Shown here: piece by piece, positions 7,157 through 14,273 of the stretch
Layout of the letters: each line of letters opens with the position of its first letter
Numbering within the stretch: the stretch's first letter is position 1
Assembly (NCBI GenBank): GCA_028686145.1
Contig: JAQUCQ010000002.1
Span: 1 to 36,116, forward strand
DNA: 36,116 bases
Origin: Desulfuromonadaceae bacterium
GTDB lineage: Bacteria > Desulfobacterota > Desulfuromonadia > Geobacterales > Pseudopelobacteraceae
Reading direction: 5' to 3'
Position numbers and translations under genes: made by a program
Notes under the pieces: model-generated
Told to the model about the DNA's origin: nothing
The model's input: only the letters and a program-made list of their open reading frames with translations
Databases searched by the model: none

Positions 7157-7185
7157 TTTATGAACCTCTTGTTTTCTTGTGTCAA
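7157..7185 (-). promoter_or_regulatory. Promoter of the riboswitch-HD-GYP transcript
   Basis: On the minus strand a perfect TTGACA (7185-7180) is followed after exactly 17 bases by CATAAA (7162-7157). Initiation would fall near 7150, only a few bases before the aptamer, as riboswitch geometry requires. An imperfect dyad TTGCACAATTGCAA lies just upstream of the -35 and could bind a regulator, but nothing else supports that. Confidence 0.65.
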
Positions 7186-7312
7186 TATCATTATCACATT
7201 GCAATTGTGCAAATTAACTCTGGTGTTTTTTGATGATTCGCGATGAATCACAGCCTTCCGATTATTCTTCATTTTTCAACAGGCACCGTAACTGGTACAC
7301 GTATGAATATAC

Positions 7313-8128
7313 CTACATGTGCATAAATGTACCCAGAATAGCCCACCCCAGCGTACCAAGTGTAACCGAACCGAGCAGCAGAGCCAGGGCCTGATCGAAG
7401 TTGTTTTCGCGTCTCCGTTCATTGTAACCGAGAAGTGCACCAATAATAATTCCGCCGACAATCCCCCCCCCATGGGCCCAGTTATTGATCCCTGGAAAGA
7501 TCAGGCCAAAGATAAAAAGACCAATCACCCAGCCACTTACCTCTCGATACACCGAATTACCATATGCGCCACCCCTGCTCTTTCCGTAGTAGAGCATGGC
7601 TCCAATCAAACTGCATATTGCCGCCGAAGCGCCTATGGTGAACGGAACTCCGGCAAAGTATGAAACTACATATCCAAACACGCCGCCTATAGTGTAAATA
7701 CTGAACATGCGGCTTGGTCCGTACTCGTTAGAGACCATTGGTGCAATCTGCTTAAGTGCCAACAGATTAAAAGCAATATGCAAAATTCCGCCGTGAAGAT
7801 AATTAGCGCTGATCAAAGTCCAGTATCGTCCGAAATTATCAATCGGATACGTGCCGGTTGCTCCTAACAGTAGGAGGCTCGTCTGCCCGGGAGAGAAAAA
7901 ACCACTAGTACCACCTATTTTGATACTCAGAAGGAGAGATATGGCAAAATACAGCATGTTTACAGTAATAAGTGTTTTTAGCAGCCAGTCTCCATCCACA
8001 GTCCCCCGAGACCAGTTAATAATTTTCCACCATGGCGCTGAACGCGAAGTGCCACACCAAGAACAAGTTGTTTCTTCACTGCCAATTAAACGCCTGCACC
8101 GTGGACAGAGAATTGCCCGTTGTTTCAT
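7313..8128 (-). CDS. Rhomboid-family intramembrane serine protease with N-terminal zinc ribbon
   Basis: A 271-residue integral membrane protein. Residues 8-25 hold two CxxC knuckles (CPRC at 8-11, CSWC at 22-25), a short zinc ribbon facing the cytoplasm. The rhomboid core follows: LHGGILHIAFN (111-121), the nucleophile motif GASA with Ser168, and the partner His219 in NNWAHGGG. Six or more hydrophobic helices are visible between residues 50 and 270. The Ser-His dyad is intact, so the protein should be an active protease cutting membrane-anchored substrates, which are unknown. ATG at 8128 is preferred over the in-frame TTG just before it, with GAGGG upstream. It is 138 bases downstream of the purine permease and may have its own promoter between two direct repeats. 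No terminator was seen after it. Confidence 0.9.
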   Translation of the reverse strand: MKQRAILCPRCRRLIGSEETTCSWCGTSRSAPWWKIINWSRGTVDGDWLLKTLITVNMLYFAISLLLSIKIGGTSGFFSPGQTSLLLLGATGTYPIDNFGRYWTLISANYLHGGILHIAFNLLALKQIAPMVSNEYGPSRMFSIYTIGGVFGYVVSYFAGVPFTIGASAAICSLIGAMLYYGKSRGGAYGNSVYREVSGWVIGLFIFGLIFPGINNWAHGGGIVGGIIIGALLGYNERRRENNFDQALALLLGSVTLGTLGWAILGTFMHM

Positions 8129-8153
8129 CAAACACCACCCTCAGGATTATCCG

Positions 8154-8243
8154 CGTAATGACTCCGGATTCGATCCCCATAAATATTTTCAGCTCCAACA
8201 CAGCCTGTTAGGCAAGTATAGTATACCTACTGAATCCGGATTC
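8154..8243. repeat. Pair of imperfect 18-bp direct repeats upstream of the rhomboid gene
   Basis: CCTACTGAATCCGGATTC (8226-8243) and CGTAATGACTCCGGATTC (8154-8171) match at 15 of 18 positions, with starts 72 bases apart. The first contains the palindrome GAATCCGGATTC. Both lie in the gap between the permease and rhomboid genes, where a promoter for the rhomboid gene would be expected. They could be binding sites of one regulator, but no other evidence supports this. Confidence 0.5.
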
Positions 8244-8266
8244 CTCTACGTTACCGGGCTGTATTG

Positions 8267-9568
8267 TTACATTTTTGGCAGAAATATAAACAGCGACATT
8301 GAAAGCAGCGCCAGAACCCACATACCCGCTTTGATTTCGCTGTTCCTCCCTGTGCAGACTTTTAGCAATACATATGTAATCATGCCTGATGTCATACCCA
8401 CGCCAATATTGAACGTAAAAATCATCAATACGACGGTAAGAAAAGCAGGAATAAGCTCTGTTAAATCATCAAAATCAATCTGCGTGATAGGCTTTATCAT
8501 AAATGATCCAATCACTACCAAGGAGATACCATAGGCATGAGGCGGCACAATTGTAAATAGTGGAGCGAAAAACAGCGACAATGCGAACAGTGCAGCCACT
8601 ACAAGAGCCGAAAAGCCGGTCCGCCCTCCTTCTTCAATCCCGGCCGCCGATTCTATATACGCGCCGGTGGTACTGGTTCCGAGTATCGGAGCAATCATTG
8701 TAGCCAAAGCATCGGCAAGCATCGGGCGCTCTATTTCCGGTAGATTACCATTTTCATCCAGCAGGTCTGCCCGCATGGAGAGACCGATTAGAGTGCCGAT
8801 GGTATCAAGAAAAGCCATTATAAATATTACCATCACCACTGAAAAGAATTTGGGGTTCAAAGCACCTGAAATATCAAGTTTAAACATGATTGGCGAGAGA
8901 GAGGGTGGCAGGCTGACTATACTGGTCGGCAGTGGCGTAATGCCTAATGCAATAGATCCTATTGTTGTTGCTATTATGCCTATTACAAGAGCACCGCGTA
9001 TTCGGCGAGCCAACAGGACGACAACCAAGACAAAGCCGGCAACTGCCAATAAAACGGAAGGCTGGGAAATGTTTCCGAGACGAACCGGGGCACCTTGCAC
9101 ACCGAGAACAACGACTCCAGTCTCATTCAGTCCGATAAAAGTCAGAAACAATCCAATCCCCACCGCAAAACTGGCCTTGAGTGACATGGGTATCGATTCA
9201 GCCAGCCACCCGCGAATTTTGAATACCGTCAAAACAGTAAAGAGCACTCCTGCGATAAACACGGCTCCTAGTGCTACCTGCCAAGTGTACCCCATCACCT
9301 TGACAACAACGAAGGCTATAAAAGCATTTTCGCTCATATACGGAGCAATTGCAAACGGACGTCGTGCCCAAAACGCCATGATGGTCGTACCGATAACGGC
9401 TGCCAAGATTGTTGCCGTTGTTGATGGGCCACGAGGAATGCCGGCGTTTTCCAGAATTGCTGGGTTAACAATAATGATATATGCCATGGTTAGAAACGTT
9501 GTCAGCCCGGCAAGAGTTTCCTGACGATAGCCGGTCTTATACCGTGTAAAGTCAAAAAAAGTATGCAT
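8267..9568 (-). CDS. NCS2-family purine permease (AzgA/PbuG-like)
   Basis: A 433-residue polytopic transporter with about 12-14 hydrophobic helices. Family landmarks are TTFLTMAYIIIVNPAIL (residues 23-39), the helix-3 region APYMSENAF (about 74-82), AFLDTIGTLIG in the middle and GTSTTGAYIESAAG in the C-terminal half. These match the hypoxanthine/guanine/adenine branch of NCS2 proton-purine symporters. The helix-3 motif is usually APGMGLNA, and APYMSENAF is a different subgroup signature, so the exact purine is uncertain. The gene starts 3 bases after the hpt stop, with an AAAGGA ribosome site inside the end of hpt. That pairing with a purine phosphoribosyltransferase supports uptake and trapping of hypoxanthine or guanine. 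Confidence 0.88.
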   Translation of the reverse strand: MHTFFDFTRYKTGYRQETLAGLTTFLTMAYIIIVNPAILENAGIPRGPSTTATILAAVIGTTIMAFWARRPFAIAPYMSENAFIAFVVVKVMGYTWQVALGAVFIAGVLFTVLTVFKIRGWLAESIPMSLKASFAVGIGLFLTFIGLNETGVVVLGVQGAPVRLGNISQPSVLLAVAGFVLVVVLLARRIRGALVIGIIATTIGSIALGITPLPTSIVSLPPSLSPIMFKLDISGALNPKFFSVVMVIFIMAFLDTIGTLIGLSMRADLLDENGNLPEIERPMLADALATMIAPILGTSTTGAYIESAAGIEEGGRTGFSALVVAALFALSLFFAPLFTIVPPHAYGISLVVIGSFMIKPITQIDFDDLTELIPAFLTVVLMIFTFNIGVGMTSGMITYVLLKVCTGRNSEIKAGMWVLALLSMSLFIFLPKM

Positions 9569-9571
9569 GCG

Positions 9572-10123
9572 CTATAATCCTTTTACCGCAAATATACCCG
9601 GCGCATTGCGCCAATAGCCCCTGTAATCCAATCCGTATCCAAACAGGAAGCGATCACCAACTTCAATACCGGTAAAGTCTGCCCTCATACCTACCGTGAC
9701 CTTTCGTTGATGCAGCTTTTCAACCAATACCGCCATATAAACGTGAGCAGCCCCCTGTTGACGACAGTACTCAGCTATTGCTGCAAGAGTCACACCTTCA
9801 TCAAGAATATCATCTACAAGAAGCACAGTCCTGCCCTTCAGATCGAGCTGAGGACGAACAATCCAGTGCAGGTCTGCTCCGCTTATTTCATGACCGTAGC
9901 GAGTGGCATGGACATAATCCACCTCGAGCGGGAACACAAGCTGGGTCAGAAGCTGGCCGGTAAAGATAAGTCCACCATTCATGACGCACAGCACAGCTGG
10001 GCATGACTCTGCGAGTTGTACAGAAATTTCCTGTGCCATGCGTTTAATAATGGCGACAATCTCCGTTTCCGTAACCAACTGGTCTGCTTCTTTAATTATG
10101 TTTTTAATTTCTACACTATTCAT
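9572..10123 (-). CDS. hpt: Hypoxanthine-guanine phosphoribosyltransferase
   Basis: A 183-residue type I phosphoribosyltransferase. The PRPP-binding motif VLLVDDILDEGVTL is at residues 100-113. The N-terminal VMNGGLIF (47-54) matches the family's PPi loop region. The C-terminal base-pocket segment GDRFLFGYGLDYRGYWRN is typical of bacterial HGPRT. It converts hypoxanthine and guanine to IMP and GMP with PRPP in the cytoplasm. The ATG overlaps the prmC stop (ATGA), and the permease gene follows after 3 bases, so prmC, hpt and the permease are translationally linked. The purine specificity is by family resemblance, and a xanthine-preferring enzyme is less likely. Confidence 0.92.
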   Translation of the reverse strand: MNSVEIKNIIKEADQLVTETEIVAIIKRMAQEISVQLAESCPAVLCVMNGGLIFTGQLLTQLVFPLEVDYVHATRYGHEISGADLHWIVRPQLDLKGRTVLLVDDILDEGVTLAAIAEYCRQQGAAHVYMAVLVEKLHQRKVTVGMRADFTGIEVGDRFLFGYGLDYRGYWRNAPGIFAVKGL

Positions 10124-10983
10124 GATATTTCCTTTCGTTGTGCTCCGACAACTCTTTCAATGCAACCTGAGTCACAAGAAATAAACGGTTCTTCGAAAGC
10201 ACCGCTTTTCTTAAACAACTGTTCAACCTCTTTTGCCTGACCGATTCCAATCTCTACCATAAGCCATCCCCCCGGATTCAAATGTTCAACCGCCGACGGA
10301 ATGAGCATTCGATAGATATTTAGACCATCGTTACCGCCATCAAGGGCAATGCTGGGATCATAATCACGCACTTCCGGGCTAAGGGTTTCGATATCACCGG
10401 TCGGAATATATGGCGGATTAGAAACAATGAGGTCGAAACAACGTCCAAAAACCGGAAGGAACAGAGAACCTAGCAAAAATTCGATTGGAGCGCCATGCTT
10501 ATCAGCATTGCGTTGTGCAACAACCAATGCCTCGGCAGATATATCAGTAGCTGTAACAGCAGCATGTAAAAGATGCTTCTCTAAAGTAACAGCAATACAA
10601 CCGCTTCCTGTTCCGATATCAAGCACAGAATGGGCTCCGGGATGCCGTATAATTGCCTCTGAGATCAACACCTCAGTATCATGCCGCGGTATCAGTACAT
10701 CTGCAGAGACCTCATAGTCTCGTCCATAGAACTCCTGGCTTCCGAGAATATGCTGGATCGGTTCACGCCGAGCTCTGCGAGCAATCATTTCCCGATAGGC
10801 AGCCAGTTCACGCTCATTTAACGGCTTATCGTGCTGAAGATATAACCCAACACGATCAAGACCTGTAGCGGCGCAAAGTAGCCATTCTGCTTCGAGACGG
10901 GCGTTGGGAATGCCTTTAGAGAGAAGATAGTCCTTGCTCCAAGATACCAGTTTCAGTGTAGTCCAGATTTCTTGCGCTGCCAT
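10120..10983 (-). CDS. prmC: PrmC, peptide chain release factor N5-glutamine methyltransferase
   Basis: A 287-residue class I methyltransferase. The N-terminal helical domain (1-85) binds the release factor. VLIPRHDTE (96-104), the SAM loop LDIGTGSGCIAV (121-132) and the substrate motif NPPY (189-192) are all intact. It methylates the glutamine of the GGQ motif in RF1 and RF2. The ATG at 10983 has AGGAG 5 bases upstream. The gene begins 100 bases after the end of nuoN, beyond a terminator. The order prmC-hpt-permease is a separate operon from nuo, although readthrough is possible because no clear promoter was found in the gap. Confidence 0.94.
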   Translation of the reverse strand: MAAQEIWTTLKLVSWSKDYLLSKGIPNARLEAEWLLCAATGLDRVGLYLQHDKPLNERELAAYREMIARRARREPIQHILGSQEFYGRDYEVSADVLIPRHDTEVLISEAIIRHPGAHSVLDIGTGSGCIAVTLEKHLLHAAVTATDISAEALVVAQRNADKHGAPIEFLLGSLFLPVFGRCFDLIVSNPPYIPTGDIETLSPEVRDYDPSIALDGGNDGLNIYRMLIPSAVEHLNPGGWLMVEIGIGQAKEVEQLFKKSGAFEEPFISCDSGCIERVVGAQRKEIS

Positions 10984-11020
10984 GGTGCTCCTGACACATT
11001 CAAGTTAACGAGTCTATGCA

Positions 11021-11058
11021 GTAATAACAAAAGGCGGTCTCATCTGGAGGCCGCCTTC
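11021..11058 (-). terminator. Intrinsic terminator of the nuo operon
   Basis: AAGGCGG (11031-11037) pairs with CCGCCTT (11051-11057), with further pairing of CTC/GAG inside. On the minus strand the stem ends in TTTTGTTATTA. It lies 27 bases past the nuoN stop and before prmC. Confidence 0.85.
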
Positions 11059-11084
11059 GTTGTTGTACATATTTTTAGAAAATA

Positions 11085-12542
11085 TTACAGCAGTTTTACT
11101 GCCATCTGTGCGTACTCGAGAATTACTGACGGCACAATTCCAGGAATCAGAGTGCCAGCGACTGCAATGATGAGTGCCAGTGCAACCGGAGGAGTAACGT
11201 GTACCCACTCGAAATCTTCTGTAGATTCTTTGAAATACATGAAAACCATAATGCGAAGATAATAGTACACTGATGCGGCACTGTTAAGAACACCGATAAC
11301 TGCCAGCCAGATATAACCTTTCTGAATTGCACCGGAGAACAGATAAAATTTACCGATAAAGCCTGCTGCGGGAGGAACACCAGCGAGTGAAAAAAGGAAG
11401 ATTGTCATTGCAAGAGCCAGAACCGGCCGCTTGAAACCGAGGCCAGCAAAGTCAGACACATTGCCATTGGATTCACCCTTTTTGGCAACCAAAATAATAA
11501 TCGCAAAAGCTCCAATGTTCATAAAGGAGTATGAGAGCATATAGAACAGGATACCAGCAGTACCCGTCCCATTACCGGCAGCAAAACCGACAAGAGCATA
11601 TCCTGCGTGAGCAATGGATGAATAAGCAAGGACTCGTTTGATGTTGTCCTGACGAAGGGCTGTTATATTACCTACCGTCATGGTCAATACTGCCAGTACC
11701 CAGAGGACCTGACTCCATTCAACCTGAAGCGCCGGAAGAGCAACAAGGAAAAGACGGAGTAGTGCTGCAAAACCGGCAGCTTTAGGACCAGCTGACATAA
11801 ATGCGGTCATCGGAGTCGGAGCGCCCTCGTATACATCAGGTGTCCACATGTGAAACGGTGCGGCTGCAATTTTAAAGGCAAATCCAGTCATCATGAGCAA
11901 CATTCCTGCTACGAGCATGATGTTTGTAGACGGAAGTGTCATCTGCCCGACAACTTCAGCTATCTTGTAGAGGCGGGTAGTTCCGGTTGCGCCATAGATA
12001 AGGGCCATACCGTAAAGCATAAATCCGGTGGAGAACGCACCCAGCAGAAAGTATTTTAGACCGGCTTCATTGGACTTCTTATTGGCCCTGTTAAATCCAG
12101 CAAGTACATAAAGAGTTACTGACATTACTTCGAGCCCGAGGAATATCGTCATCAGGTCCGTACCGGAAGCCATCAGCATCATACCGACAACGGCAAAGAG
12201 AATCAGGGAATATAACTCGCCATGGTTACACTCTTCTCGCTCCATGTACTTGTCTGCAATCAGTACAGTTAACCCGGCGCCAACCAGAAAGGTCATCTTG
12301 AAGAACGTAGCAAAATTATCAAGAACGACTGACCCACCAAAGCTCTCAACGTGACTGCCCCAACCAGCTCCTACCAGCACCGCTGCCGCAACAATACCGA
12401 TAAAACTGATGTATGCAAGGTATGACTTCTGCTTACCAGGTACAAATACATTGATCAGCAGAAGAGCCATAGCCAGCACGGAGAGAAATATCTCCGGTAG
12501 AATCGGCGTCATGTTGACGACTGGAATTAAAATCATGTCCAT
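11085..12542 (-). CDS. nuoN: NuoN, complex I membrane subunit N
   Basis: A 485-residue antiporter-like subunit of the proton-pumping NADH-quinone oxidoreductase, with about 14 membrane helices. Family marks include MLMASGTDLMTIFLGLE, whose glutamate is on helix 5, KIAAAPFHMWTPDVYEGAP with its broken-helix lysine, and the segment RQDNIKRVLAYSSIAHAGY. The start at 12542 has GGAGGA 9 bases upstream. It is the last gene of nuoA-N, 37 bases after nuoM, and is followed by the operon terminator. Confidence 0.96.
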   Translation of the reverse strand: MDMILIPVVNMTPILPEIFLSVLAMALLLINVFVPGKQKSYLAYISFIGIVAAAVLVGAGWGSHVESFGGSVVLDNFATFFKMTFLVGAGLTVLIADKYMEREECNHGELYSLILFAVVGMMLMASGTDLMTIFLGLEVMSVTLYVLAGFNRANKKSNEAGLKYFLLGAFSTGFMLYGMALIYGATGTTRLYKIAEVVGQMTLPSTNIMLVAGMLLMMTGFAFKIAAAPFHMWTPDVYEGAPTPMTAFMSAGPKAAGFAALLRLFLVALPALQVEWSQVLWVLAVLTMTVGNITALRQDNIKRVLAYSSIAHAGYALVGFAAGNGTGTAGILFYMLSYSFMNIGAFAIIILVAKKGESNGNVSDFAGLGFKRPVLALAMTIFLFSLAGVPPAAGFIGKFYLFSGAIQKGYIWLAVIGVLNSAASVYYYLRIMVFMYFKESTEDFEWVHVTPPVALALIIAVAGTLIPGIVPSVILEYAQMAVKLL

Positions 12543-12579
12543 CTAAAATATCCTCCGGTCGGATTGACTCGTTATTTGT

Positions 12580-14235
12580 TTATTTTGCTTCGTGCGGATT
12601 AACAACAGGTTCTGCATGTGGTGTAGAAGGAACGTCAACAGCAGGATGTCCGGCTGGCAACTGATCCATACCGGGATGTCCGACAGGCATTTGCTCCATT
12701 CCCGGATGACCAGCGGGCATCTCGGCATCAGGAATCACCTGGGCATTGACAGATGAAACATGAACCTGTGCTACAAGCTTGTTGATTGCAGGCTCCATCT
12801 TATCAATGAAGGGCTTCGGGTAAAGACCTATGAAGAAAATCAAAACTACAAGAGGAACCATAATCACTACTTCACGAACATTTAGATCAGATAATTTCTG
12901 GTTTTTAGGATTATCAAGTTCGCCAAACATGACACGCTGAAAGACCCACAACATGTAAACTGCGGAGAGAATAACACCGCTCGTAGCAACAATCGTCCAC
13001 CAACGCAGCTGACTTTCAAATGCGCCGAGTAAGATAAGGAATTCGCCGACAAAACCATTCGTTCCGGGTAAACCGACCGAGGAAAAAGTGACAATCATAA
13101 ATATTGTCGCAAATACCGGCATCTGTTTCGATAAGCCGCCAAAATCTGTAATAAGGCGGGTATGGCGACGTTCATATATAAAACCAACTATAAGGAACAG
13201 TGCACCTGTCGAAACACCATGGTTAATCATCTGGAGCATCCCGCCGGTAATACCCTCAGTATTGAAGGCAAAAATTCCGAGCATTACAAACCCCAGGTGG
13301 GCTACAGATGAGTAGGCAACAAGTTTTTTAACATCTTCCTGTACCATGGCAACAAGTGCTGCGTATATAATTCCGATAACCGCGAGGGTTGCGATCAGTG
13401 GTGCAAACTTCTGAGCCGCATCAGGAAAAAGCGGGATAGCAAAGCGCACATACCCGTAGGTACCCATTTTCAACAAGACTGCAGCAAGTATAACTGAACC
13501 GGCTGTTGGAGCTTCAGTATGGGCATCGGGTAACCACGTATGTAGTGGAAACATCGGAACCTTGATTGCAAAGGCGAAGGCAAATGCCAGGAACAACCAG
13601 ATTTGCGTTGCCATATCGAGCTTGAGACTGAAGAAGTTCAACAGACCAAAATCAGTAATGCCGGCTTCCATTCCTTTAAAGTAGAGGAAAATCAATGCTA
13701 CCAGCATCAGGAGAGACCCGACCATGGTGTAGATAAAGAACTTCACAGCTGCATATAGTTTATTTTTACCACCCCAGATGCCGATCATGAAATACATCGG
13801 AATCAGCATGACTTCCCAGAAAATGTAGAAGAGAAACAGATCCAACGAGATAAATGCGCCCAACATACCTGTTTCAAGCAACAGGAGACAGATCATGTAC
13901 TCCTTAACTTTCTCTTCAACTGCAGTGTAAGTTGAAAGAACAGCTATCGGCATAATAAAGGTGGTCAGGATAACGAGCCAGAGGCTGATTCCGTCAATAC
14001 CAATGTTATAGCGCATGATGAAAGGCCCAGCAGCAATCCAGGGTACATTTTCTGTAAATTGAAACTCAGCATTGGACTGGAATCCTGTCAGGATGATCAG
14101 CGACACCAGGAAAGTCACAATTGTTACCCCAAGGGTGACATTCCGGAGCACTCCTTTGCTGTCTTTAGGGATAAACAGCAGCAGCAGGACACCCAGTATC
14201 GGCAGGAATGTCGTCAGGCTCAGTACGTTACTCAT
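12580..14235 (-). CDS. nuoM: NuoM, complex I membrane subunit M, with repetitive His-rich C-terminal tail
   Basis: A 551-residue antiporter-like subunit. The core has IFWEVMLIPMYFMIG, whose glutamate is a conserved proton-path residue, KVPMFPLHTWLPDAHTEAP and VKKLVAYSSVAHLGFV. NuoM proteins are usually about 490-510 residues. The extra length here is a hydrophilic tail of about 50 residues after the last membrane helix. It contains three decapeptide repeats of the form [ML]P[AV]GHP[GA][MV][ED][QV], followed by a Pro/His-rich end. The ATG at 14235 has AAGGAG 10 bases upstream. The spacing to nuoL is 38 bases. The tail does not alter the catalytic core, and its role is unknown. Confidence 0.96.
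   Translation of the reverse strand: MSNVLSLTTFLPILGVLLLLFIPKDSKGVLRNVTLGVTIVTFLVSLIILTGFQSNAEFQFTENVPWIAAGPFIMRYNIGIDGISLWLVILTTFIMPIAVLSTYTAVEEKVKEYMICLLLLETGMLGAFISLDLFLFYIFWEVMLIPMYFMIGIWGGKNKLYAAVKFFIYTMVGSLLMLVALIFLYFKGMEAGITDFGLLNFFSLKLDMATQIWLFLAFAFAFAIKVPMFPLHTWLPDAHTEAPTAGSVILAAVLLKMGTYGYVRFAIPLFPDAAQKFAPLIATLAVIGIIYAALVAMVQEDVKKLVAYSSVAHLGFVMLGIFAFNTEGITGGMLQMINHGVSTGALFLIVGFIYERRHTRLITDFGGLSKQMPVFATIFMIVTFSSVGLPGTNGFVGEFLILLGAFESQLRWWTIVATSGVILSAVYMLWVFQRVMFGELDNPKNQKLSDLNVREVVIMVPLVVLIFFIGLYPKPFIDKMEPAINKLVAQVHVSSVNAQVIPDAEMPAGHPGMEQMPVGHPGMDQLPAGHPAVDVPSTPHAEPVVNPHEAK
12631..12720 (-). repeat. Three imperfect 30-bp tandem repeats encoding the NuoM tail
   Basis: Three consecutive 30-base units encode MPAGHPGMEQ, MPVGHPGMDQ and LPAGHPAVDV. 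The core codons for P-[AV]-G-H-P are kept and the third unit is the most diverged. The unit length keeps the reading frame, so copy number could change without breaking nuoM. Confidence 0.85.
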
Positions 14236-14273
14236 GAATTCGTGCTCCTTTATACAAAGTGCTTAAGAATTAG

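Noticed and set aside
7195-7215. Dyad TTGCACAATTGCAA as an operator
   Set aside because: Arms are only 5 bases and AT-rich sequence produces these often. Kept only as a remark with the promoter.
7216-7260. TGATTC/GAATCA hairpin after the rhomboid gene as a terminator
   Set aside because: The adjacent T-run is on the wrong side for the minus-strand transcript, and the stem is only 6 bp.
7039-7272. 77-codon minus-strand frame in front of the HD-GYP gene
   Set aside because: It lies across the promoter and the GEMM-I aptamer, has no ribosome site or family resemblance, and is best explained as non-coding leader.
8667-9524. 285-codon plus-strand frame opposite the permease gene
   Set aside because: It has a low-complexity Thr/Ile/Pro composition typical of the antisense of a membrane protein gene.
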